Assembly: GCF_030936135.1 (NCBI RefSeq)
Contig: NC_082600.1
Location: 6,576,821-6,640,820 of the forward strand
DNA length: 64,000 nucleotides
Origin: Gavia stellata
Lineage: Eukaryota; Chordata; Aves; Gaviiformes; Gaviidae
Direction: 5' to 3'
Part shown: piece by piece, positions 13,001 through 26,700 of the stretch
Layout of the letters: the number at the start of each line of letters is the position of its first letter
Position numbering within the stretch: the stretch's first letter is position 1
Program-made: the position numbers and the translations under genes
The notes under the pieces: generated by a model
Database searches by the model: none
What the model saw: only the letters and a program-made list of their open reading frames with translations
Told to the model about the DNA's origin: nothing

Positions 13001-16000
13001 AATCAGAGGATAAAATAAATGGTGACAAGCTGGGTGCTCCCTCTGGGTCTGCGGCCCCACTGACTCACACGTTTTGTTTAAAAACTTACAGGAAATGTAA
13101 AGGCAAATGAGAAAAGTCTTAATATGCCAAGATGCTGCAGGAGATATTTGGCTGTTCCTCAGGAACTCGTTCTCCAGATCGGTTTTTTAAGAGTGAGGAT
13201 TTTCCTTTCCAGCCAGCCTCGCACAGTGGTGTTGCTAAATGAAATTACACAGGGATCACCAGCACAAGGAAAAGAAAAAGAAAATCTACTGTTCCCCAAA
13301 TACAAGGCTGCAGCGTATTGCCTTGTCAGACTGGAACCAGATTCCAGTTTATCAGGGAAATAGCAATGTTAGGCTATTCTCTGAAGATTAAGCAACACCT
13401 GTGCTACCTTGAATTTAATTAAACATATTTACATTTTTTCTAGCTGTTTGAGCAGAGAGGAGTTTGGATGTAAAATCAGATGCTTCCTAGAGAGCTGAGA
13501 GACACTGGCTAAAGTCCTGGCACTGCTTCCATCCCTGCAGAGAGGGTAAAAGCAGAGGTCATGTACCCAAAGGGCCAGTGCTGAGCTATCAGGAGGGGGA
13601 GCTCTGACCACACAACCCAGCTGCAAGCCTTCTCCGCTTGCTCCCAGATTTCTGCCTACATCTTCAGGTCTGTATTGGCTTGTGCATTAGCATCCAGCTC
13701 CATCTCACTCTGCTCTATATACCTGCAGTAAAGATCTCTGCATCACTACCATCTGGTCAGGGAAATGAGATCCCCCCTATGGCACTTTCAGGGTTCCCCA
13801 GGAGACAGCGCAGAGGGTGCGTTTGGTGCCTGGTATAGGGGTCCCTTTCCCTGTCACAGCACAAACCATCAGTCCCTGTGGCCCTCGCTGTGTTTATGGT
13901 GTACCAGGGAAGCTATTCATAAGCGGTTGTTGTTGGTGGAAATTTTTAACAATTGCATCTGTAACGCTGAACAAGATGTGTCTTGCAGAATGCTTTTGAC
14001 TAAATAAATGAAATCCAGTTTTTTAAATTAATGTAAAAAGACTGCAATGAATATAAGAGTATTTTTTAAACGCATGTCATAAAGGGATACTACAGAAAAA
14101 GCAGATAGTGAGGACTAGCTATCAGCTGCTGGGATACAGCTGATCAATAGCTATCCATCTTCATGACAGACCAGAACAGGGCAGAAAATGCTGAAGAGAG
14201 ATTTTCACCATCATACTAATTCCTGTAGAACCTGACGAGTTCACAGTCTCCTAATTAATTTAGCCTCATGACCTCTTGAGGTGCTAGGTGCTCTGAAGGG
14301 GACCAAAGGCACAGCCTAACATGCCACTTTGGTCTTAGGCTTGAAGCTTCTTCCTCGGCTTAGATCCCTTTAAATCTGACCTCCAGTGTTTGAGGAGGAC
14401 CCTGTGGCCCTGAGACATTGTTTGTCTCTGTCTGCATCTGTGTTAGAGGAAAATGAGGCACTTCAGGGATTTTGTTGATACTCATTTGAAGCAGAGTTGA
14501 GAAACCTCAACAGCCCAACATATGTAGTCAGCTGTGCTTCATTTCTTCTGCCAGCGCTTCTTGTGTTCAGGCCATGCTCATTTGGCACTTTCTTGATGGA
14601 AAAACCATACCAAAATTTCCCCCAACCTGAAACAGTGACACCTTCCCAAAGCGAGCTCCTCTAGGACCTGTCTGTGCTGCTGTGCAAATATCTGCCTGAG
14701 AAAATGAATATAAAAGGGAACTGTGGCAGGATTAGTTTGAGCCCATCCTCCTTACGAATATACATATGTATCTCAGAGTGTTTATTGTAAAGAGAAAATG
14801 CCAGAAGGTTCAAACCTTCGAGGGCTGGGTTGCAGGGAGCATGTCCAGGGAGGATGGATCCAGCCCTGCCCTGGACCATCCCGGTCCCTTCTGAGACCAC
14901 CATGCCCAGATGTGCGTCGTTCTTCTTGCAAGATGATGCGTGAATTAAACGAGGGATGAGATGGATTTATCTCATAAAACTGTTGGGCTCTGAAATGAAG
15001 CCCAGCAGGTGAGGTGATTGTGAAAAGGAGTTTAAAATATGTTGCCTGTCCCTGCTCTAAAATATACCTTCAGTTGCAAAGTGTTTAGTTTCCTCAACCT
15101 CTTTCTAGGCCACAACCTGGCTCGCATTTCCCTGCACTGGGTTTTTCCTTTCCAAGTGATTTGGTCATTGTTTCCACTCCAGAAGTTTCTCTGATGGGGA
15201 GAACTTTCCCTTTCTGAGGCATTTTTGCTCTCTGCGGATTAAGCGCAGTCCCAGGCCCTTGTAAATTAGAGGTCTGTGCATTGAACAATGAACACTCCTA
15301 ACCAAGATTTAATAAAAACTAAAAGAGGTCCCAGTGGAAGTAAAAGCAGCTGGAACCAGGAGGCTTCCTTGCATTTCTAAATGCTCTCTTAATGCTGAGC
15401 AGCGTTGCAAAAGATGATGCTCTTTTTTGGAAATCAACACCGGCATTTCTCTACTTCTAGTTGCTGTCAAGAATATCCGAATATCCCCATAAGCACAGGA
15501 GTGAGGCCAGTCCCAGCCCTTAGCGGCTGCTGGAAGCGCTGGGCCCAGTGTAAGAGCCTGTGACCAGTTCTGGGGCTTACCTGGCCATCCAGTAGCACTG
15601 ATGGCTGTTCACAGGATTGCAACTTCCCCCTGGAAGCTTTTAAAAATCCAGTGTAAAATATTGTCAAAATACAAAGCAAAGAGGCTTATTTGGCATGGAG
15701 CATTGATTTCTCTCCCCACAGCTGGCTCCCTGTGGTAGTCTGAAATATTACTTGTAATATTATAAGATCCAAAGTGATCTTCAAATTGATGATGTTCCTT
15801 TAAAATGACTGTCAAAAATCCTTTTAAAGTAGATGGCAGAATTTTAATACCACCCGCAGAGTTCAGCATGTATCAGTGTCACTGTTCCCGCACAGCTGTA
15901 AAAAACCCTCTCCATCTGGACATTAAAAGATTTGACTTTAAAAAGGCAAAACAGCAAACCCCCGATCATTAACCAGGAATCATTTGCAATAGAGATCTAT

Positions 16001-17038
16001 GAAATTAAAGAACGCTCATGTTAAATTACTTTCATCCAGTATGTACGACACATTAGATTTGTTACACTTTGGGAAATCATGATATTAATTCTGCTATTAC
16101 TAGGCAGAAATAGAAAAATCCCTAATAAAAGAACACACACACATGAAAAATCAGCTTCTTGTGGCATTTCTCTTTGAAGTTGCTCTGGCTCTGTGCCAAT
16201 GAGTGGTCGCAGACCGATCTGCAGCTGATGTACATGCTTGCCGCATTGCTGGAGCCCGTCTTCTAACAGAGACAGCTGGATTCGATGCCAAAATCTGAAT
16301 CAGTGTCCTCCTGTCTCTCGTGCTACTATGATATGTATGGCATTTTGCAGGCCCAAAAGGATTTTCTTTTTTTTGCTTTTTTAATTCTATTTCTTGATTT
16401 TCAGAAAATGCAAATTGTTGCTGTCTTAAGTGTAACAGGTGACTGCATTGAGAGAGCTGCAGTTCGGCACCAAGGAATATTGGGTGTCTGTGTGGGGAAA
16501 GTCACCTTCTAGCATCTTCTCCAGCAGCAATCCTACATCTTGTCCTCAGAGCCTGCTCTCTCTAGCTGATAGTTTGTCCTGGTTTTGATTGCCATCTGCC
16601 TCTTCTTTTGTGCAGGTTATGCAAGGATACGAAGCAGGAGGACTTATCCTAAGTGCTGGTAGCATCAAAGAAGCGTGGGTTATCTGAGGCATGAGTTGTG
16701 AGCATGAGAAATGGTCGATTTGAATCAGATGTGCAAAACTGTTGAGAAACACGGTAAACGCCTGTGAAGCCTTTCCTCCTCCTCGTCCTCTCACATCCCA
16801 GTGCATGCAGGTCCTGCCTCTGTTGGAAAATTGTACAAATAGCCAGGAACCCAGCCATTGTGAGGGAGGAGAGAGGGTAAGTCTGCAAGAAGATGAAGAA
16901 GAAAATGAGGAGTTGATTTTTCTTGACATCTTCTGCAGGCTGACCTTTGTCTTCATCTTCTATGGAGATGTGATCTTATTTATCAGCTCCTTGCAAATTC
17001 CTTGTGAGACGTATGCAGAGAGGATGCCCAAGACTCCA
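1013..17038. other. Long noncoding stretch, no gene recognised
   Basis: Sixteen kilobases without a recognisable exon. Contents worth noting are a 12-base T run at 2599-2610 and two blocks open in several frames at once (about 1801-2440 and 8385-8972, the longest frame being 195 codons on the minus strand). These frames have no recognisable domain and lie opposite one another, so I read them as chance. AT-rich segments lie around 3,300-5,300 and 15,700-16,150. No transposon family was recognised here by eye. Old diverged repeats or conserved noncoding elements could be present and cannot be judged without alignment. Confidence 0.45.
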
Positions 17039-17093
17039 ATGGATGGATGGATGGAGGGATGTATGGATGGAAGGATGGACGGACGGACGGATG
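17039..17093. repeat. GGAT/GGAC tetranucleotide microsatellite
   Basis: An imperfect array of the 4-base unit GGAT changes to GGAC near its right end (three GGAC units in a row near 17,080-17,090). It has a few interruptions (gagg, gtat, aagg). It falls inside a 154-codon plus-strand open frame that I do not consider a gene, because the array itself keeps the frame open. Confidence 0.9.
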
Positions 17094-20000
17094 CAAGTAG
17101 ACACACAACATATCCTCTCCTCTCTATTCTCCCGCTTCTCCAATTTTTCTATAGAAAAATGCATGCCCCATCATTTTTCACTTCCTTCAATCCTGACAGC
17201 TCATGAGAAAGTGTTGTTTAGGACTCAAGGTCTTTATTTAGTTTTCTAATCAAATAATTTAAATGTATGAGTTGACACAATAGACGAAGAGCCATAAGTC
17301 CCACTGCTTTCTATTATGTGTGATTCTCCTTTGAGCAAATGTATAATCACAGCCCTAAGTTATAATAATTATGTAATATTTCTTGATAGGAGCAATTGAA
17401 ATCTATTGTGTGGGGAAGTAATTACAGCCTACTTTAGTTCCTTTGTTTCTGAGTGGGTGGCATTTATGGGCAAAAAATTATGCATGCTCAAAAATCTTTA
17501 TAAAATGTTGGGTTCTCAGAAAGTCTTGGACCTCCTCAGATGTATGGGATTTTTAAGGGATAATAACTTCTCTTTATTTTCTCCAATGCAAAGATGTTTA
17601 TTCAATTAACCAAGAAACATTTAGTTCTAAGGACGGTAGAACATCAAAGCAAATGTTTTCCTAAAAAAAAAGGAGAGTTTATAAATTTACACATTCAAAT
17701 AGGCTTGATGGGTGTGTGCACATTTTCCCCCTCACACACACACAGAAGAGATGAGCTGCTTTTAAGCTGACACCTTAAATATTAATCTTTATCCTGTAGC
17801 AATTTCATGTTGGAGGGTTCTTTTTTGTAATTAAATTGTTGAGAAAACCTTCACAGTAGTGACAGTGCAAAAATTGGCTTAAAGGAATAAATTAACAGTG
17901 ATAGCATGAAAGAAGGAATGTTAAGCAGACTGCTACAACACTGTCTAATTTGCTTTTCCGATCACATCAGTGAAGGTCTGGAAATAACCAGACCCATTAA
18001 CGTTTATCTAGAAATGATAAAAGTTACCATCCTGTCAGATGTTCAGTTGGTTTATTAATTACCAGCAGAAACTTGAGATGGGATGTGTGTTGGTTCAACT
18101 ACTTAACTGCTCACTGGAGAATGTTTTTAAAGGGATTTCCTGTAGAGGAATAAGAGATGTTTGGAAAATATTTTTGAAGCTTGAAAACAAAAATTTTAAG
18201 TTTCAGTTCCTGCCATGATCATTATAAGTCTTTCATCAAGTGTTTAGGGGACTGGTAAAGGATGCAGGAAGTGGGATGAAGAGGAGAAAAGATCATAAAA
18301 ACACAAATATTTATCCTGGAGGCATGGGGTGGCTTTTTATACCTAGCAAGCTAGAGGGCTCCTCTTATAGCACGGTGTGCTCAATCAATCCTGCACCCGT
18401 TACGGCCATGCTGAGTGCCAAATTTAGTGCTGAGGAAGCTGGAACTGGTGTTTTCCATGTCAGAGGTGGCACTTGCATCATCTTCAGCCCTGGCAGTGTC
18501 TTTTCTCACTAAAACTTAGTATTCACTCTGGAGATTAGACATGTCCCAGCCCAGGGCATGTCTGGTGACAGAGATTTCTTTGGGTCTGTGGTTTCTGCTT
18601 GGATTTCATTTGCTCAAATAAATCAGCCTGTCTTCAGTGTTTTCCTAAATATTACCCTGCTTCTTTTTCTGTGGTATTACCCTGCTAAAGGATGCTTTTC
18701 CCCAGATCTGCCCCAGTATAGTTTTCTGAAGCAAATTGCAGTTTTTTGGGTTCGGGGCATGCAAGAAGATGTATTTGGGGTACCACTGTGGCAGCTTCTC
18801 CATCTCCAGGCCCATTGTTGGGGTCAGAGCGAGAAGGGGCTGGTGGGATACCCGTGGCCAGTGTCTTGTGTCCCTCTCTCTGCCATCCTGTGGTCTGAAC
18901 CAAGGGCAGTCTTGCTGAAAACATTTTCCAGGGGTTTGTGGGGGCATTACCTCAGAAAAGGGATTATTTGGTGCTAATCTTCAATTCCTACCCTCAATTT
19001 CAGTGACAGTAAAGCACAAGAACATAGCTGGGAGTCTGTTATCACTAATATTTAGTCACTAGCACCAGCTGAGAAACTGACCCATGGCTTCATCTTCTCC
19101 TGACTGACACAGAGGCTTAAAAACATCAGCTGCAAAGACACCTTCAGAGCCATCACTTGGGTGACAGCACTAAGTATTTCTTCTGCTTAGATCTGCGTAT
19201 TTCATCTGTCTGCTTCCCATGGAAAGCTTTGCAAGTGGCTTCCTAAGAGGAAAAAAAAGTGTTATTTTCCTCCCATTGCACATAGACCCAGATATTTTTG
19301 TTCCTTTTGACCTGATTCCCTGCCTCCTGATCAACAGGCCAACATTTTAGCTAGTGACCCTTTCCAAAATATTCTCCTGGCCACTAGAGATCCTCTAATT
19401 TACCCTAACAATTGTCCTGGTAAGAGTAGAAATAGGCAGCGTGGTCCCAGCCCTGTGCAGTGCAGATGCACGGGCTGTAACTCCATGCTTACATCTGGGT
19501 AAAGCTTTGCTGGGTATAGACCTATGTGTAGGCCCCCAAAGTGGAAACCTTTTCTCTGTGGCTGAGTTGCACTTAAGACTTTTTCACATGTAAATTTTAT
19601 TCTGGATGCCTGCTGCTTAAAAAAGCAATAGCACGATAGCAAAGCCCACCTTCTTCCACATATTTTGACTAACTGCCTCAAAACATCCTGTGTTAGATTC
19701 AGGCTGTGTTTTACACCCACATCATCACCATTTTCTTGTACATTTTGTTTCACTGGCTTTCTGAAGCAAGGCTGTGAGCTGCCAAACTCCTCGGAGATAA
19801 ATTAGAGATCAGAGTCTGCATTGCTGCTCCCGGGTGCATGGACAAGGAGAAAGCCCCAACTGTTCCCCGTTCTACGGGGAAGCTCCTGCGTAGCTGTGAA
19901 AAACTTCAGTTGACAAGAGGATAAAGAAACTTCATACTGAATTTGATGGAAAACAATTGATCGGTGTGGGAGGTGGTTGAAAATCTCTTGAAAGCTATTT

Positions 20001-23000
20001 GTACAGGGTTTGGAGAGGTGGATCGCTGTTGAGTGATGTCCCACACGTCCCTGGCCATGAAGCCTGGGTTTTCCCCAGACCTGAGTCTCACCTGAAGTGA
20101 GACTTTCAGGAACAGACACTTCAGGGATGTGCCAACTACATAGCTGCTGCTTACCTTATTGATGCTTCGTATTGAGATTCAAATTCTTTTTGAAAGATTG
20201 CAATTTAAGCATCAGTTTTATTGTAGCTGCGGAGATTTCTTAATAACTTCCTGTCAAGTACAAAATGCAAGTTAATTTCTGATCCTGAAGAAGTGCTGTG
20301 ACAAAGGCAGTTTTAATGACAATGTTTGGTACAGCCAAGCCCCAAACCAGTCTGCTCCTGCAGGTCAGTATGTGCAGCTCATGGTCCTGCAACTGCTGCC
20401 CTGATGTCCTTCACCCGCTAAAAGTAGCACTGTAATTCCCGCTCGATTGGAAAAAATCAAACCAAATTAAGAAAGAATTTGTTTTCACCTGCATCTTAGA
20501 GTGATAGATTTGGCCTATTGGTTTCAGAAAGTGAAAATGTGATCCCGCTCCAGGTGACAGCTTTTAGGAATATGCCTGATAGCTCCATATTGTGACTTAC
20601 TTCAGCAACCCACGTTTCTCCACATGCACACTGTCTCTGCCTGCTGTGGTATTAATAAATAACACCTTTGTTTTCATGGCACGTAAGCCAAGATGGCAAG
20701 ACGTTATCCCAGCAGCCAAACATCTCTTATGATTCATAAAAGAGTTAACAGGCAATCCTCCGCCTCGCAGGGAGACCTTTGCTACACATATTTAATGGCC
20801 TGGGCTTTTGGTAGGTGAAAGGAAAGTTCCAAGCAATAATTCAGGTTTAAAATACTGTCTTGGTGCCAAGTAATCAAACTGGTTTTAAGTGAAGCAATTA
20901 GCAAGCATTAGAAAGGCAGCTATTTCCTGCTTGAAGGTGGTAAACTCTGTGTCTCTTATTATGATTTCTCTGGGGATGTGAGTAATGGGCTATGGGGTTT
21001 TTTTGAGGGGGGTGGTGCATTTTTTACATGTGTGGAAATACTGGCAATGTCCTAACTCCTTGCCAATTTACTAGATATGAATGATGATGAGGGTGGAACA
21101 AAGTCCTTACTCTTTTCTGGTGGCTTGAGCAATATGTGTGCCAAAGTCAAAGAGGTGGTTTTCTCATTAGTTACTTAAATACAGGTTTTTCGTTGTCAGT
21201 TCAGGCTCACTGCCTCACCAGATCACCATCGTTGGGGCCAGGCTACCGCTGGTGGCTGGAATGAGTGGGTTGGGCAAAACCTGGTCATTCTGCTGCATTT
21301 GCTAGATTTTCTTGGGGAGTTGATGAAATGCAGGTGGGGACCACATCTCCCTGAAGGAGAGGTTTCTCTTTGAAACCAGCTTGATTTTCTGCCCAGGGGA
21401 GCTCTCAGAACCTGCATTTCCAAGGTCTGCAGCAATGGGGTGGCTCCCGGTGGGTGCAGCTATGTCAGCAGTCTGTTTTAACCTAAGGGGGTGCTTTTGG
21501 AGCCAATGTGACTCTTGTCCTAATTTCCTGCAATTTATTTTGTACTGGACAGCCGCCCTGGAGAGCCGGACGAGGTCCCTTCCCCATCTCCCTTAGTGCC
21601 TCTCTCCTCCACCACAGCTTTATAAACTGGCATCCACATCTAAGGCTCCTCAGATTAATAAGAAATTCCCCTGTTGGCTCTGTTGGGCTTTGAAAAAGGC
21701 CTCGAGGGCTCCAACTGAATGGACATGCAGCCAAATAAAGGGCAGAAGCAAGGCTGACACCTTGCAAAAATGCCTGAGATGCAGGAATGTGTCCCCAAAG
21801 GCTCAGCAGCGCATGGGGGCAAACAGCTGCCCCAAGGGGAAACCTCTGTGGGAAATGCAAGGTCCAGAAATAGACACTCCATGATTGTTTCATTGCAATT
21901 TATTCTTCTTGTTTTGATTTTGGGGAAAAACCCCACCTTTTCTAAGTGAAAAGTGTGAATTTTAGGAAATATTAAAACTGGTTTGCTTTCTATGGTTTAT
22001 GTTCCTTCCGCAGCAAATCCAGGCAGGATGGCAACAGGCTGGAAAGCCTGAAAACCAAATTCTTCAACAGCATTTCAGATTTGTGCAAGCATGTGCCCTT
22101 ATCTAGTACCGAGCCTGATGAGACTAGTTTTATTTTAACAAACCTGGATCATAAATTTGATCAGATGGCGGTTCGTGCTAGCACCAGCTGAAACCTGTAC
22201 TGGTAGAATTATTGCTGCTCATAAGCAAAAAAGAAAAGCACACAAAAAAAGCTGGAATCTTACCTCAGCTTAAAAAAACAATGGAAAGTTTGGCAGAAAA
22301 TGTGGAATTATGTCCTTTTTCAAAAATGTTGGATTTTCAGGACCACAGGAAGCAGAGGGTAAGGTCCTCCTTCCATCCCCTGGATTTTCAATCAATTTGT
22401 TCTTAATTCTTTCTCTGAACATACAGAACAACTCAGGCTTTTCTGACAGGGTGTCTAGAAACTGAAGATAACAACAACTGTGCTTAAACTAACGGATTTT
22501 CTGGCTGAGTGCTGGGATAAAGAGCAGAAAAGAGGAAGAAACAGTATCCCCAATATGTAGGACCTCAACCCAGATAGGTATTAGCAAAAGAAAGTCCTGT
22601 TTTGGGAAAGAGGGAAGCTAACTATCTCATTTCCAGCTGACAACTTGGCTGATGAGTCTATCGGCTCATCGAAAAGCCTCTTGCCCACTCTTTATTCATT
22701 ATCATCATGGCATCTGTGCAAAATTTGGTGGTTTTCACAGCTTTGATTTTCACACTCAAGTTTTTCTGGTGGAGGCATGAACACCTTTACAGCAATCTAA
22801 GCGCCTTGCTAGTAGTCTTGAATTCACAGAGAAACAGGCCACAGGTTGAAAACTATTAGAGCGCAGCTGATAGCTAGATGTGGTATTTTCTATCAGAAGA
22901 CCCAGCATGCATTTTTTCAGAGTTTTTTCAGCCCAGCCAGCTTCATATGGGAATTCTGCTGTGTGCCTCTGGTCAGGTCAGACTCCTCAGAGACGGACAC

Positions 23001-23558
23001 TAATTATGTGCTGCTGGTGACTTCGGTCCCCAGCTTGTGACCCCCTTCTGCCAGACACAAGGGTGAAGTTCTCATGATGGTAGGTGCAGCCAAAGGGGAC
23101 CTGTACTGTGACCAAGTAAAGTGCTATGGAAATAAGTACTCTGAAAAATCAGGCCTTGTGCTTTCTCTAATTAGCAGATGCTTTTAACAATGTTGACCTT
23201 CCTATCTCTGCAATTCCGTTCCCTGTTTATGAAAATGGGGATAATAGTATCATTTTGTGGCACGGGGCTCTGCTGAAGATACATCCATTAGTGCTGGTGA
23301 GGTTTTCAGTCTCAAAGAGAGAGCACTTCATAGGAAAGCTCAGCCCAGGATTTGAAAGATAAGCAAGTGAATGAGGACTAGAGGCTGGGTGATGAACAGG
23401 GAGAGAAATACGCAACAACCGCCTTGTTTGGGGATGTGGAACATTACGTACAGAGTAAAGCAGGGTCTGATGGAGGGCAGAGGAATAGGTCTACGATCAT
23501 GTCTTTCTAGACTACATTATAACACATGCAGAGGAGACTAAATGAAAGTGGATGGCAC
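17094..23558. other. Noncoding sequence, no gene recognised
   Basis: Mostly AT-rich sequence with short overlapping open frames and no domain I recognise. Blocks open on both strands at 18,558-18,977 and 21,483-21,893 have no family resemblance and are not bounded by convincing splice sites. A short CA run is present near 17,733-17,744. No transposon was identified by eye. Confidence 0.45.
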
Positions 23559-23609
23559 TGTGTGTGTGTGCGCGCGTGCGTGTGTGCGCACGGATGCATA
23601 TACGCGTAC
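23559..23609. repeat. Alternating pyrimidine-purine tract (TG/CG)
   Basis: Strict pyrimidine-purine alternation runs for 34 bases (23,559-23,592), mostly TG with an internal CGCGCG block. After a two-purine break, another 16 alternating bases (23,594-23,609) include a cgcg. Such tracts are classic left-handed (Z) DNA formers, and they are also ordinary polymorphic dinucleotide repeats. Confidence 0.85.
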
Positions 23610-23720
23610 TGGATCTAATCTTAAATTAACGGCTAGGGTGAGGCAGTTATTTTAATGGTCATTTTCACACTCATGGGAATGAGTGTGAAGTTGATGATGA
23701 CTGTGAGATGTATATTTATC

Positions 23721-23746
23721 AAAAAATAAATAAATAAAATAAAATA
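23721..23746. repeat. A-rich AAAT/AAAAT simple repeat
   Basis: A short run of aaat and aaaat units. It could be the tail of a decayed element, but nothing upstream is recognisable, so it is called only as a simple repeat. Confidence 0.8.
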
Positions 23747-26700
23747 GGGAATTTTCTAAGCCTGCTATGGAAAGATCCTCTGCTGCCATGAAAGCCATCA
23801 GAACAGCAAAAAAATAACCCATGGTAGCAAGGAAATCTTAGGGTCAAATCATTGTGGTGCAGGACAGACTCCAAGGCATTTCAGGACGACAATAACGAGG
23901 GCTGCTAAAGCAGACCTCAAAGGCTCAGGACTTTACCAGGCACCAAGATCCTTCCAAGGTGTCCACCCACTTGTCTGGACCAGACTCTCCTGTGCTGGCT
24001 GTGCACTGCTGTCTGCCTGTGTCTGGGGTCTCCACCGCTTACTGCTCGCATCTGCCCCGTCTGCTCAAGGGTGGCCTGGCTGCCCTTTAGCTGGGACCTG
24101 CTCAATGTTAAGATGGTATTTGTTCTTTCTGCAGCCAGATCTGTTCAGGGCTGGGATTTGAAAGGCAGAGAAATGGCTGTGCTATCCACCTGGTGGGGTG
24201 GTAACCTCTGGCTGGCTGGCTGGGGCAGCTGGGGCTGAGACAGGGTTATAAACCTTTCATCAGGGGGAATGGTCACTGCAGGAGTTGGGATGTGTGAGGT
24301 GGCTGCTTCTGCAGTATGTAATTGCTTCTGCATCAGACTTCGGAGGCCGAACAGCAAGATTTGCTTCTCACTGTTTATGTGTTGCTAGCAACACTCTCCA
24401 AACTCTCCTCACTCCTCGCCACCACCCCACCCCCCCCCCCCGCCAAATACAAATGTCTCTTTATATGTATTTTGTTTCCAATCTGAGCATCTAAACTTCT
24501 TTGAATATCCTGCTCAAGTTTCCTTGTTTGAAGATTGAATCCTCTATATCCCCTCTTTACTCCATTTTCTTTCAGGCAGGCCTGATCGCCGCTTGAAATA
24601 TTCACATTATATCCAACGATCAAGATTTTTCACAGTGGAGCACAGTGAATTCACTTGGAGTGTATCCACATGACTTCAGCAGTGCTGCATTATTATGGGA
24701 AGCTATGACCTTGAAGGCTTTATATTTGATTTATTTCAACATTGCAGCCATAGAGATGTTTGCTCTGATTAGACCCAGTAAGTTACCCTCCACAGATGAA
24801 TTATCAGGGGATCTTCTATTTTCTTCTGCCCATTCTCAACCTACTCAGAATGAGCCTGAGTACGTAGCTGTGTGCGTCTGGATAGCTTAAATGACTCCTT
24901 TTCCATAGCACAGGTCTCTAAACAGTTTGCAGTGAGTTTTCCTGAGTGACTGCTTATCATGTGTGTGCCATTTATGGTGTCACCCAGTGGCTAATTTGAT
25001 TATCAAAACTTTTCAATAATTCAATAAAACACAAATTGTTTGCAGTTTTGGCCAATGATTAGCAAATAGGTAGCAGATCCATGGGGATATCCATATCTGC
25101 ACCCCAAATAAGGCATAAATAGCCATTTTCTTGGAATTCTGGGAAGGAGAGGGTCTTTCTTATCAATTTAGGAAAGGAGATATACAAATAATGAAAGAAC
25201 AACAGAAGGTCTGAATGCAAGTCCACAAATGCTGGCTTTCTAGAACTAAGTATCTTGATTCATATAGTCTGCTATTGCAGTGACCGTGGCGTCTCTAGAT
25301 GAATAACATTGCTTGCAGAAATGTTAGGTATTCTGGTAATAGAAAAACGGGAATTTGGTCTTGGTGTGTGAACTTCAGGCACACTGACCAGCCATGAGGA
25401 GAGCTGAACCAAATCTTTAACATTTTCTGGTTCCGTATGAGCAAGAGGTGTGACTTTTCTGCAACATTTTTCCACCAGAGATATAGCAAGTACTTCCAGT
25501 TACAGGAGCTTGATTCTTTATCACTTTTGCCCCGGCAAGAAGCCATGTGCAACTCTGAGCCAAATGCAAAAGTAAAGTAAAGCATATTAGTGCCAGTCAC
25601 CCTGCAGGGACATTTTGTTTTGCATTTGCAGGAGGCTAGAAGTCTGCACATGGGTAGTCACCGTTGCTTACTTTGTTAGCAGTAACTTTTGCTGAGCTTC
25701 CCCAATTTGGTCACCTGCAGCTACATGAATATTTCCCTAGGGAAGAGATGGTAATATCAACATTTAGAAAAGGGCTTTTTCCAGAATGACTCATCTTAAA
25801 GACTAAAAATAAGGATAGATGCAGGCTTCTGAAGTGTTTTTTTCTCCTTGGGGGACATCTTTTCTTTGAGCAGTAGTTTTGTAGTGTGTGCAGAGGCCAG
25901 GTTTACACCAGTGTGCTCATGATTCCCAGCAAAGCAGTCAAAAAGCCTGTTAGGACAAGCATTCACCCTGCAAGATCCAGGGCCATGCTACCTTACCTAA
26001 CACCTGCCAAGCTTTCTGCAGGCTCCTCAGCTTCACCTCCCATTTGGAACAGTAATAAATATTGCCTACTCCCCTGCACCTCTGTCCTAGTGTGCTTCCA
26101 GCACTGGGCTTGGAGACTTCATCAGGACCTTACTGCATTCATAGAACAAGCTATCATTACAAAAAGCGCTATTTGCTAATATCTCTGCAGCTCCATGAGA
26201 AGGTTTTCCCTCACAAATTCATTTTCTGGTTTGGATGAGGCTGGAAATGATGGGAGCTGGTGGCTCTGGGTGCCCTGACATTTGTTTCCTTGCAGTGATT
26301 TGGATAATGCTTCCCAGCTCTGGGGGAAGGCAGGCTGGATTTTTTTGGTTTTATACTGAGGATTGGAAATTGTGATTTAATCCTTGAACTGTGTGAGTAA
26401 AATCCTAAATGCAGAATTACTGGAAAAGGCACAGGGACTACTTCAGTGAGGAAATAGCTTCATCAAATGTGTTTTGGATCAAAACTGCTCGAAGTGTATT
26501 TTACACTTTTCATATTAAAAAAAAAGTGTTGCAATAAATGAGGATACATAGTTATTTGAACTCTAGCATAAAATGCTAACATAACATTCTCTTGCACTAT
26601 TAGCTCTGTTTCTTTGGGGTATGTATAGCTACAGGCAATTCAGAGCTTTGGCAGGTCAGGGTAACATTTGCTTAAAACATGTTTAAGCCTGGGTTCCAGT

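Noticed and set aside
16742-17206. A 154-codon plus-strand open frame
   Set aside because: A third of it is the GGAT microsatellite, and the remainder has no recognisable domain.
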